NCBI GenBank assembly: GCA_045535935.1
Contig: JAZSMO010000025.1
Span: forward strand, 1-15,368
Origin: SVFI01 sp045535935
GTDB lineage: Bacteria; Bacillota; Clostridia; Lachnospirales; Lachnospiraceae
Reading direction: 5' to 3'
Length of the DNA: 15,368 bases
In this document: positions 7,321-13,473 of the stretch, in pieces
Layout: each line of letters starts with the position of its first letter
Position numbering within the stretch: position 1 is the stretch's first letter
Translations under genes and position numbers: made by a program
The notes under the pieces: model-generated
Databases searched by the model: none
Told to the model about the DNA's origin: nothing
What the model saw: only the letters and a program-made list of their open reading frames with translations

Positions 7321-7767
7321 ATGAAATTTGTAATTCAGCGTGTTAATTATGCCAATGTAAAAGTAGATCAAAAGATGGTAGGCGAAATTCGGAAGGGTTT
7401 TCTTGTACTTATCGGAGTCTGCGATACGGATACAATGCAAATCGCCGATAAAATGATCCGAAAAATGATTCAGATGCGTATTTTTTCGGATGAAAACGGA
7501 AAAACCAATTTGTCGCTTGGGGATGTAGGCGGTCAGCTTTTGCTTGTGTCACAATTCACCCTGTACGCAGATTGTAAAAAAGGAAACCGGCCGTCTTTTG
7601 TCAAAGCAGGCAATCCGGATATGGCCAATCAAATGTATGAGTATATTATTGCAGAGTGTGCAAAAGAAATTCCGGATGTGCAAAGAGGAGTATTCGGAGC
7701 AGATATGAAGATTACGCTTGAAAATGATGGTCCGTTTACCATAGTGCTTGATTCAGAGCAATTATAA
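7321..7767 (+). CDS. dtd: D-aminoacyl-tRNA deacylase
   Basis: 148 residues, standard length for DTD. The two signature motifs are present: SQFTLYADCKKGNRPSF (77-93) and NDGPFT with the Gly-cisPro pair (G137-P138). The enzyme removes D-amino acids (and mischarged Gly) from tRNA, preventing D-residue incorporation; it acts as a cytoplasmic dimer. ATG 7321 is 17 nt after the permease stop, preceded only by purine-rich AAAAAAGAAGA, a weak binding site, so translational coupling is plausible. It is the last gene of the run starting at 3020 or 5347 and is followed by a hairpin at 7799. In many Firmicutes dtd sits beside relA; it does not here. Confidence 0.96.
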   Translation: MKFVIQRVNYANVKVDQKMVGEIRKGFLVLIGVCDTDTMQIADKMIRKMIQMRIFSDENGKTNLSLGDVGGQLLLVSQFTLYADCKKGNRPSFVKAGNPDMANQMYEYIIAECAKEIPDVQRGVFGADMKITLENDGPFTIVLDSEQL

Positions 7768-7798
7768 AGAAAGCGTATATATGCGTATTTTAGCTGCT

Positions 7799-7845
7799 AA
7801 CTATTCGTTAAACTGTTGTTTTGCGAATAGTTCTTTCTTTCTTCA
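7799..7845 (+). terminator. Likely terminator after dtd
   Basis: Perfect 9-bp arms AACTATTCG (7799-7807) and CGAATAGTT (7824-7832) with a 16-nt loop, followed by pyrimidine-rich CTTTCTTTCTTC. The stem is AT-rich and the T-tract is interrupted by C, so efficiency may be modest. Confidence 0.6.
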
Positions 7846-7922
7846 GAACATTGTGTTATACTGTCTTTATACTACTATTTCCTATGATTCATTAAATTTC
7901 AACTTAAAATAAAGAGGTAAAA

Positions 7923-8657
7923 ATGAAATTACAACAATTATTAAGTTTTACAAGACGTGCTGTCGACGATTATGAAATGATCGAGGAAGGCGATAAAATT
8001 GCAATCGGGATTTCCGGAGGTAAAGACAGCCTGACGCTTTTATATGCATTACATGGCTTAAAGCGTTTTTATCCGAAAAAGTTTGAGATCTATGCAGTGA
8101 CGGTTGATCTTGGATTTAAAACGCAGGATTTCGATAAAATTAAGGCTTTGTGCGCAGAACTTGAAGTTCCGTACACAATTGTACAGACCGATATTGCCGA
8201 TATTATCTTTGAACAGCGCAAAGAAAGCAACCCCTGCTCTCTCTGTGCCAAAATGCGGAAAGGGGCTTTAAATGAGGAAATGAAGCGCCTTGGTTGCAAC
8301 AAAATTGCATATGCACATCACAAGGATGATATTGTGGAGACGATGATGATGTCTTTGATCTACGAAGGTCGCTTCCACTCCTTCTCTCCTCGCACCTACC
8401 TGGATCGCATGGATCTTACCGTGATTCGTCCGATGATGTATGTGACGGAGGCCGATGTAATTGGTTTTATGAACAAATATGAACTTCCGGTGGCCAAAAG
8501 CGCCTGTCCGGTAGACGGCTATACCAAACGGGAATATGTGAAAGAATTACTCAAGAAACTCACAGATGAAAATCCGGGTGTCAAGGAGCGTATGTTTACT
8601 GCGATTGTACGCGGGAATATCTCCGGTTGGCCGGAATATAAAGGGAACCGGTGGTAA
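7923..8657 (+). CDS. TtcA-family tRNA 2-thiocytidine biosynthesis protein
   Basis: 244 residues. The PP-loop SGGKDS (31-36) binds and activates with ATP. CSLC (C105, C108) plus C195 in KSACPVDG match the three-cysteine set that holds the [4Fe-4S] cluster in TtcA. AHHKDDIVET (131-140) is the usual downstream PP-loop family motif. The predicted role is ATP-dependent thiolation of a tRNA cytidine (C32 in E. coli). The protein is shorter than E. coli TtcA, and Firmicutes members are not all tested, so the exact target is open. AAAGAGG (7911-7917) ends 5 nt before ATG. Two TATACT hexamers (7857-7862, 7868-7873) upstream may mark promoters but no good -35 is present. The recombinase gene follows after 42 nt. 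Confidence 0.88.
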   Translation: MKLQQLLSFTRRAVDDYEMIEEGDKIAIGISGGKDSLTLLYALHGLKRFYPKKFEIYAVTVDLGFKTQDFDKIKALCAELEVPYTIVQTDIADIIFEQRKESNPCSLCAKMRKGALNEEMKRLGCNKIAYAHHKDDIVETMMMSLIYEGRFHSFSPRTYLDRMDLTVIRPMMYVTEADVIGFMNKYELPVAKSACPVDGYTKREYVKELLKKLTDENPGVKERMFTAIVRGNISGWPEYKGNRW

Positions 8658-8699
8658 ATAACGTACCGTTAAAAAAGATAACAACCAAACAGGTGAATT

Positions 8700-9752
8700 A
8701 TGGCAGATTATAACAACTATCATGATATGGTAAATAAACAGAATATTGAAAAAATGCGTGCGGTTTTAGCGGAATTACCGCGTTTTTGTAAGCAGTTTTT
8801 TCGTGGGATTGAGCATACGACTTCTACACGAACAAGACTCGGTTATGCGTTGGATCTGCGTATTTTCTTTGAATTTATCCAGGAAAACAATCTTTCGATG
8901 CGAAAAACGCCGATTACAGACTATCCTCTCTCGTTACTGGATCAGTTGACCAAGGAAGATATCGAGGAATATCTGGATTATTTAGAATTGTATTATAAAG
9001 AGGATAAAGAATATCGCAATGATGAGCGCGGAAAAGCCCGTAAACTGGCGTCTCTGCGCAGTTTCTACCACTATTTCTATACCAGTGAGCTGATAGAGAA
9101 AGATGTGGCTTCTCTCGTGCCGATGCCAAAACTCCATGAAAAAGAGATCATTCGTCTGGACCCGGGGGAAGTTGCTACGCTTCTTGATTTGGTAGAAAAC
9201 GGAGAAAATCTGACGGAGTCGGAAAAGCGTTATCACAAAGTGACCAAAGTCAGAGATCTTGCACTCCTTACTCTTCTGCTCGGTACCGGAATCCGTGTTT
9301 CGGAATGTGTCGGTCTGGATATCAACGATGTGGATTTCCGTAACGGAGGCATAAAAATCCGGCGAAAAGGCGGCTATGAAGCTGTTATTTATTTCGGTCG
9401 TGAGGTGGAGGATGCACTTCTTGACTATATGGATCAGCGCAAACACAAAATTCCTGCCCAGGGACATGAGGATGCTCTCTTTTTGTCCATGCAAAATAAA
9501 CGCCTCAGTGTTCGCTCTGTCGAGAAGCTTGTGAAAAAGTATGCGTCCAAAGTGACATCACTCAAAAAGATTACCCCACACAAGCTTAGAAGTACATATG
9601 GTACAAATTTATACAAAGAAACCGGTGATATTTATCTCGTGGCTGATGTTTTGGGGCATAAAAGTGTAGATACGACACGAAAACATTATGCTGCCATGGA
9701 AGAAGAAAACCGCCGCGCTGCAGCGAAAGCTATTAAATTGCGGGAACCTTAA
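8700..9752 (+). CDS. Tyrosine recombinase, XerC/XerD-like
   Basis: 350 residues with an N-terminal SAM-like core-binding domain (about 25-140) and C-terminal catalytic domain (about 150-345). All catalytic residues are visible: R199 (GTGIRVSE), K223 (RRKGG), H294 and R297 (HKLRSTYGT), H320 (LGHKS) and nucleophile Y330 (HYAAM). AGGTG (8691-8695) lies 4 nt before ATG. Similar proteins in Lachnospiraceae are commonly annotated as tyrosine recombinase XerC. It may resolve chromosome dimers at dif or do another site-specific job; I see no dif-like or att-like repeat nearby. Housekeeping neighbours argue against a mobile-element integrase. It is slightly longer than the roughly 300 residues of typical XerC, partly from an insertion around residues 165-183. 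The next gene begins 4 nt after its stop. Confidence 0.9.
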   Translation: MADYNNYHDMVNKQNIEKMRAVLAELPRFCKQFFRGIEHTTSTRTRLGYALDLRIFFEFIQENNLSMRKTPITDYPLSLLDQLTKEDIEEYLDYLELYYKEDKEYRNDERGKARKLASLRSFYHYFYTSELIEKDVASLVPMPKLHEKEIIRLDPGEVATLLDLVENGENLTESEKRYHKVTKVRDLALLTLLLGTGIRVSECVGLDINDVDFRNGGIKIRRKGGYEAVIYFGREVEDALLDYMDQRKHKIPAQGHEDALFLSMQNKRLSVRSVEKLVKKYASKVTSLKKITPHKLRSTYGTNLYKETGDIYLVADVLGHKSVDTTRKHYAAMEEENRRAAAKAIKLREP

Positions 9753-9756
9753 AATT

Positions 9757-10542
9757 ATGGATCAGAGAATATATGACACAAAAACTGAATACGGTGCAAG
9801 TCAAAAGACACCGAGCCTTTTGAAGGAATCTGACCCGTTGCAATATGATCAGCTATGTAAGATTGTAAAGAAGCATTTTCCGGAAATGACACAGGATCAG
9901 ATGGATGAACTGTTGCAAAGGTTATGCCGGGAAGGATGCGGATATGTAGCTATGATCCACTCTCTTTTCGAGGCTTTCATACATAAGCCGTCGTTTTTTC
10001 GGGAAAAATTCGGTTTTCCTATGTATAACAGCGACGGATCATTGAATTTTAATCAGGTACTTGTTGATTTATATTGTAAAATGGATAATCATAACGGCGG
10101 ACGATTTTTGTTTTTTACATGGGATATCTATTCCGAGGATGAAGATATTAAATGGGAATTTGATGAAACCGAACGAAAGTTGAAGCAAACCAGCAAACCA
10201 TACGGCAATAATGAGCTTCAAATGCAGTATCGCTGGGAACGTTATTGTAAAGAACATGATGTAGATGTAAAAGTAGAAATTAACCGTCTTGTGACTCCGG
10301 AAAATTTTGAAAAATATGACCGCAAAGGTTCCGTTTCTATTTTGTGCAGCGACTTTACGATGCACAATGATCAAGGAATGGAAACACATATAAAGAACGG
10401 TCATTTCATGACGATAACAGGTGCTTATGAAGGAAAATATACGGTATCGTCCTGGGGGAAAAAGTACACACTGGATCCCCTGAATATCAAAGGCTTTAAA
10501 TATTATCAAGTGATTCGCTATTCGATACAGACATCCGAATAA
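9757..10542 (+). CDS. Uncharacterised protein, possible papain-like (C39-like) cysteine peptidase fold
   Basis: 261 residues; I do not recognise a named family. CREGCGYVAMIHSLFE (57-72) resembles the start of the catalytic helix in papain-like or C39-like peptidases, with C61 as candidate nucleophile. NGHFMTITG (214-222) followed by YTVSSWGKKYTLD (228-240) resembles the His strand and the third catalytic position. The middle is charged and rich in Tyr/Trp. No signal peptide or membrane segment is seen, so it should be cytoplasmic unless exported otherwise. ATG 9757 follows the recombinase stop by 4 nt, with only GGGA (9742-9745) upstream, so coupling is likely; a start at 9688 would overlap the recombinase heavily. 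Its 3' end overlaps the convergent LysM gene by 25 nt. The peptidase call is tentative; a non-enzymatic or transglutaminase-like relative is possible. Confidence 0.6.
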   Translation: MDQRIYDTKTEYGASQKTPSLLKESDPLQYDQLCKIVKKHFPEMTQDQMDELLQRLCREGCGYVAMIHSLFEAFIHKPSFFREKFGFPMYNSDGSLNFNQVLVDLYCKMDNHNGGRFLFFTWDIYSEDEDIKWEFDETERKLKQTSKPYGNNELQMQYRWERYCKEHDVDVKVEINRLVTPENFEKYDRKGSVSILCSDFTMHNDQGMETHIKNGHFMTITGAYEGKYTVSSWGKKYTLDPLNIKGFKYYQVIRYSIQTSE

Positions 10543-10958
10543 TAAGGTACGATAATATAGGTACCGGCCTTTAATGTTTCAAGGGAATGCATATTGTTGA
10601 TGGTGCGGATTTCGGAAATGTAATGCTGAACTTCGCTCACGGAGCCGTCGGTATACTGCTCTGCGATAGTCCAGAGTGTGTCACCGCTCTGGACATACAG
10701 TTCTTTATAGTATTTGTAGCATGGATCCGTAGCCTGATCTGCGCCGGTAGCCTGTGCATTCGTGCCGAGTACGGAAAATGCCAGTACAATACCGAGAATT
10801 AATGCAATGATCGAAAATAAAATAGTGCGCTTTTGACGCGCTACCTCTTCTCTTCTGCGGCGGTTTCTTGTCGCAGACTTTTTATTGCGAAGCTGCTGTG
10901 ATTTATGTAATTCAAATGTATCCTCATCTCTTGTGACCGAAATATACTGATATGTCAT
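10518..10958 (-). CDS. LysM membrane protein, YneA-like (candidate SOS cell-division inhibitor)
   Basis: 146 residues: a very basic N-terminal cytoplasmic tail (about 1-44, with RNRRRREEVARQKR), one membrane segment (about 45-65), a short linker, and a LysM domain (about 86-140, YVQSGDTLWTIAEQY through TYIIVPYYS) placed outside to bind peptidoglycan. ATG 10958 has AAAGGAG (10968-10974) 9 nt upstream. It is divergent from lexA and its promoter is loaded with LexA boxes, the same arrangement as yneA-lexA in Bacillus subtilis, where YneA (TM plus LysM) delays division during DNA damage. The N-terminal tail is much longer than in B. subtilis YneA, so mechanism may differ. No terminator is seen at its 3' end, which overlaps the convergent gene. 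The LysM and membrane topology are clear; the division role is inferred from context. Confidence 0.88.
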   Translation of the reverse strand: MTYQYISVTRDEDTFELHKSQQLRNKKSATRNRRRREEVARQKRTILFSIIALILGIVLAFSVLGTNAQATGADQATDPCYKYYKELYVQSGDTLWTIAEQYTDGSVSEVQHYISEIRTINNMHSLETLKAGTYIIVPYYSDVCIE

Positions 10959-10994
10959 AACGAAAAACTCCTTTCAAAAATCGAACATATGATG

Positions 10995-11008
10995 CGAACA
11001 ACTGTTCT
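10995..11008. promoter_or_regulatory. LexA box 1
   Basis: CGAACAACTGTTCT matches the Gram-positive LexA box CGAAC-N4-GTTCG at 9 of 10 fixed positions. It lies just downstream of the predicted transcription start of the LysM gene. Confidence 0.85.
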
Positions 11009-11017
11009 GATATTGCC

Positions 11018-11046
11018 ATTATATCGAACATATTTTCGGATGTCAA
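11018..11046 (-). promoter_or_regulatory. Consensus sigma-A promoter of the LysM (yneA-like) gene
   Basis: On the minus strand TTGACA (11041-11046) and TATAAT (11018-11023) are separated by exactly 17 bp, a 12/12 match to consensus. Predicted start is near 11011, giving a leader of about 52 nt before ATG 10958. A LexA box occupies the spacer. Confidence 0.93.
11025..11038. promoter_or_regulatory. LexA box 2, inside the promoter spacer
   Basis: CGAACATATTTTCG matches CGAAC-N4-GTTCG at 9/10. It lies wholly between the -35 and -10 of the LysM gene promoter, so bound LexA should exclude RNA polymerase. Confidence 0.9.
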
Positions 11047-11055
11047 GCAAAAAGT

Positions 11056-11069
11056 CGAACAAAATTTCG
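11056..11069. promoter_or_regulatory. LexA box 3
   Basis: CGAACAAAATTTCG matches the LexA box at 9/10. It lies about 10 bp upstream of the LysM gene -35 and 10 bp upstream of the lexA -35. Its centre is 31 bp from box 2, which is 30 bp from box 1. Confidence 0.85.
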
Positions 11070-11079
11070 GAATATATGT

Positions 11080-11108
11080 TTGCTTTTTCGGTTTTCTTCT
11101 GTTATACT
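11080..11108 (+). promoter_or_regulatory. Probable lexA promoter
   Basis: TTGCTT (11080-11085) and TATACT (11103-11108) are 17 bp apart. The -10 is good (5/6), the -35 weak (3/6). Predicted start is near 11115, placing LexA box 4 just downstream. Confidence 0.65.
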
Positions 11109-11120
11109 TACAATATCAAA

Positions 11121-11134
11121 TGAACTTTTGTTCG
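11121..11134. promoter_or_regulatory. LexA box 4 (lexA autoregulation)
   Basis: TGAACTTTTGTTCG matches CGAAC-N4-GTTCG at 9/10. It lies between the predicted lexA start and the ribosome binding site GGGAGG, a position suited to autorepression. Confidence 0.88.
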
Positions 11135-11147
11135 GGAGGTTATACAT

Positions 11148-11765
11148 ATGGCATATGGCAAGATCAGTAAAAAACAGGCTGAGATTTTAGAATTTATTAA
11201 AGAACGTATTTTAGAAAAGGGCTATCCGCCTGCAGTGCGTGAGATTTGTGAGGCAGTAAATCTTAAGTCTACATCTTCTGTTCATGCACATCTTGAGACA
11301 TTGGAGAAGAACGGCTATATTCGTCGTGACCCGACGAAACCTCGTGCTATTGAGATATGTGACGACAGCTTTCAGCTTGTCAGACATGAAATGACCAGTA
11401 TTCCAATTGTTGGAACTGTTGCTGCCGGACAGCCAATCCTTGCTGAAGAAAATATCGAGGGGTACTTCCCTATTCCTGTTGACATGGCTCCGAATGCAGA
11501 CTCTTTCGTGTTGAAAGTAAAGGGCGACAGTATGATCAATGCCGGTATTTTCAGCGGAGATCAGATTTTTGTGGAGTGCACCAATGTCGCACGGAACGGG
11601 GATACCGTTGTTGCGCTTGTCGACGATTCCGCGACTGTAAAGACTTTCTATAAAGAGAACGGTCACATTCGTCTTCAGCCGGAAAATGATGACATGGATC
11701 CGATTATTGTGGATGATTGCAGGATTCTCGGAAAAGTATACGGTGTCTTCCGCTGGTATCATTAA
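11148..11765 (+). CDS. lexA: SOS transcriptional repressor LexA
   Basis: 205 residues, normal length. The N-terminal winged helix-turn-helix (about 1-70, with PPAVREICEAVNLKSTSSVHAHLETLEK) recognises CGAAC half-sites. The C-terminal S24 peptidase domain has the self-cleavage bond A93-G94 in VAAGQPILA, nucleophile S128 in GDSMINAGI and general base K165 in SATVKTFY. RecA filaments trigger autocleavage and release of SOS genes. GGGAGG (11134-11139) is 8 nt before ATG. The upstream region holds four LexA boxes shared with the divergent LysM gene, so lexA is probably autoregulated. It converges on rsfS, separated by a long shared hairpin. Confidence 0.98.
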   Translation: MAYGKISKKQAEILEFIKERILEKGYPPAVREICEAVNLKSTSSVHAHLETLEKNGYIRRDPTKPRAIEICDDSFQLVRHEMTSIPIVGTVAAGQPILAEENIEGYFPIPVDMAPNADSFVLKVKGDSMINAGIFSGDQIFVECTNVARNGDTVVALVDDSATVKTFYKENGHIRLQPENDDMDPIIVDDCRILGKVYGVFRWYH

Positions 11766-11778
11766 TAAAATTAAAAAG

Positions 11779-11854
11779 AGCTATGAAAAAATAAAAAATT
11801 CGAACAAGTTTGCTATTGCATCCGAAGTTCGAATTTTTTGTTTTTCTCATAGCT
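11779..11854. terminator. Long bidirectional terminator between lexA and rsfS
   Basis: Left arm 11779-11805 pairs with right arm 11827-11854. The inner 13 bp (11793-11805 with 11827-11839) are perfect. Then come one U-G pair, five A-T pairs, one bulged C (11846) and eight more perfect pairs, giving 27 pairs around a 21-nt loop. T-rich sequence follows on both strands. It starts 14 nt after the lexA stop and ends 14 nt before the rsfS stop. Confidence 0.93.
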
Positions 11855-11868
11855 TATTTTTATATATT

Positions 11869-12228
11869 TTATTTAAGGTCATCTTCCGTCACGATTTTAC
11901 CATCTCTCCAGATTCTTTCCAGATCATAAAAGCTGCGGTTTTCACGGTCAAAAATATGGATGATGATATCTTTGTAATCCAAAAGTATCCAGTTGGCATT
12001 ATCATAGCCTTCCACCGGTCTCCTGTCGTAGCCGAGACGTCCCAGAAGTTCTTCGACGTTATCGGCAAGAGCCTGTACCTGATTGCGGTTTCCGCCGTTT
12101 GCGATGATAAAATAATCTGCAAGTGGAGAAACTTCACTGATGTCGATGATGCGGATGTCCTCTGCTTTTTTGTCTTCCAGTGCATCGATTGCTGCAAGTG
12201 CCATTTTTTTAGATATATCGTTTGTCAT
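11869..12228 (-). CDS. rsfS: Ribosomal silencing factor RsfS
   Basis: 119 residues of the RsfS/YbeB/Iojap family, with the hallmark segments KKAEDIRIIDISEVSPLADYF and IIANGGNRNQVQALADNV near residues 20-58, and GYDNANWILLDYKDIIIHIF near 74-93. RsfS binds ribosomal protein uL14 and blocks joining of the subunits during starvation. It is the last gene of the minus-strand operon. Its ATG overlaps the yqeK stop in an ATGA (12225-12228), and AAGGAGAAATACA lies immediately upstream, so translation is coupled but also has its own binding site. Regulation follows the operon; the shared lexA/rsfS hairpin ends transcription. Confidence 0.97.
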   Translation of the reverse strand: MTNDISKKMALAAIDALEDKKAEDIRIIDISEVSPLADYFIIANGGNRNQVQALADNVEELLGRLGYDRRPVEGYDNANWILLDYKDIIIHIFDRENRSFYDLERIWRDGKIVTEDDLK

Positions 12229-12848
12229 TGTATTTCTCCTTGTTTTGAGTTGTTTTTGTAATATTCATACGTTTCCAAAGTAATGGAATCTATGGACGCC
12301 TGTTTTTCTTTCAGATAAGCTATCGTATTTTCTAAAATAAGAAGCATACATAGATCAAGGTCCGAAAATGCTGCATGGCGGATTTTAGCTATCTGCGGCA
12401 ACGGTTTACGGCGGATTTCAATATAGTCTGCGATATAAATGATTTTTTCTAATGTGCTCATGCCGGGTCTCCCGGTTGTATGATATGCAATCGCAGAAAG
12501 GATTTCCTCGTCCTTGATCTCATATTTCTTCTTTGCAAGTATACTTCCGAGATTTGCGTGTAGAAGATCCGGACTCTTCTGTTGTGCAGAGTTGACAGAA
12601 AGGCCGTATTTGGCGCAAAGTGACAGTTTTTTGTCGTGAGGGATACATTTTGCGTTATCATGCAAAAGCCCTGCCAAATAAGCCCTGTAAGGGTCTTGGC
12701 CGAAGCGCATTGCCATGCAGGAAGCTGTTTGGGCGACGGAAACGGTATGAAGATATCGTTTTTTGTCCAACTGCTCCTTCATAAGACTGTCCAGACGATC
12801 CAGCAGCTCCATGTCATCATAGTTCGGATTCGATGTTTTATGACTCAT
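12225..12848 (-). CDS. yqeK: Bis(5'-nucleosyl)-tetraphosphatase (symmetrical), HD-domain YqeK
   Basis: 207 residues from ATG 12848. HD-superfamily residues are visible: H34 (YLHTVSVA), H63-D64 (GLLHDNAK), H97 (LLHANLG), H123 (AIAYHTTG) and D141 (IIYIADYIE). The family hydrolyses diadenosine tetraphosphate (Ap4A) to two ADP, using a metal centre. The start is uncertain: ATG 12848 has AGAGAAG upstream within the 3' end of nadD, while ATG 12866 would add six residues (MREVKT) but lacks a binding site. With the chosen start the gene overlaps nadD by 11 nt, and it overlaps rsfS by 4 nt. Its position between nadD and rsfS is the conserved Firmicutes order. Confidence 0.93.
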   Translation of the reverse strand: MSHKTSNPNYDDMELLDRLDSLMKEQLDKKRYLHTVSVAQTASCMAMRFGQDPYRAYLAGLLHDNAKCIPHDKKLSLCAKYGLSVNSAQQKSPDLLHANLGSILAKKKYEIKDEEILSAIAYHTTGRPGMSTLEKIIYIADYIEIRRKPLPQIAKIRHAAFSDLDLCMLLILENTIAYLKEKQASIDSITLETYEYYKNNSKQGEIQ

Positions 12849-13473
12849 CGTTTTCACTTCTCTCATATAAATGATTTTTGTTGATGAATGTAATCACTTG
12901 ATCCGGAAGCATATAACGAACAGATTTACCATCAGCAATCATATCGCGGATATTTGTAGAAGAAATATCTATGCGTTTCGCCGGCAAAATATGGATGTTT
13001 GCCTGATATTTTTCGGTCAGATATGCAATCTGTTTCTTAAGACCTTCTTCATCGCAGTTATCTCTGACAGCGACAAGAAGGCTGCATTCTGCCATCAGGC
13101 GGTCCGGATGTTTCCATTTTTCAATCTCAAGCAAGGAATCTGCACCTAAAATGAAATAAAACTCTGTATCCGGTTGCTGTTTTTTCAGTTCTTCCACTGT
13201 CTCGTAGGAGTATGAATTGCCTTCGCGGTCAATTTCAATGGTGGAAAGTGCAAACTTTGCGTTGTCTTCGATGGCAATTCCGGTCATGGATACACGTTTG
13301 TTTTTGGAAAGAACTTTTGTGGAGTCCTTCAGCCACGGTGTACCGCTCGGAACGAACATAATTTCATCCAGAGCAAAGGTATCCAAGGCATTTTGTGCCA
13401 AAATTAAATGTCCGTAATGGATTGGGTCGAAGGTTCCGCCCATGATTCCTGTTTTTTTATTTTGGTAACTCAA
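12838..13473 (-). CDS. nadD: Nicotinate-nucleotide adenylyltransferase
   Basis: 211 residues starting at TTG 13473. GGTFDPIHYGH (residues 12-22) is the nucleotidyltransferase HxGH-type motif and ISSTNIR near residue 176 is the second ATP-binding motif. The enzyme converts nicotinate mononucleotide plus ATP to deamido-NAD in NAD synthesis. TTG is chosen because AAAGGAG (13484-13490) is 10 nt upstream. The only nearby ATG (MGGTF) would delete the first beta strand, and longer starts up to 13584 would run through yhbY in another frame without support. It overlaps yhbY by 17 nt and yqeK by 11 nt, suggesting tight translational coupling. Confidence 0.95.
   Translation of the reverse strand: MSYQNKKTGIMGGTFDPIHYGHLILAQNALDTFALDEIMFVPSGTPWLKDSTKVLSKNKRVSMTGIAIEDNAKFALSTIEIDREGNSYSYETVEELKKQQPDTEFYFILGADSLLEIEKWKHPDRLMAECSLLVAVRDNCDEEGLKKQIAYLTEKYQANIHILPAKRIDISSTNIRDMIADGKSVRYMLPDQVITFINKNHLYERSENDES

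Noticed and set aside
7857..7873. Two TATACT hexamers upstream of the TtcA-like gene as tandem promoters
   Set aside because: Neither has a recognisable -35 at 16-18 bp; AT-rich sequence gives such hexamers by chance.
8658..8699. Short palindrome TAACGTACCGTTA between the TtcA-like and recombinase genes as terminator or recombination site
   Set aside because: The stem is only 5 bp, with A-rather than T-rich sequence following, and has no dif-like 11-6-11 arrangement.
8700..9752. Integrase of a prophage or integrative element
   Set aside because: Neighbours are housekeeping genes, no att-like direct repeats, tRNA gene or phage genes are visible; a chromosomal Xer-type enzyme is simpler.
11069..11082. 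A fifth possible LexA box (GGAATATATGTTTG) next to the lexA -35
   Set aside because: Only 7 of 10 fixed positions match and the left half is poor; mentioned in the findings but not annotated as a site.
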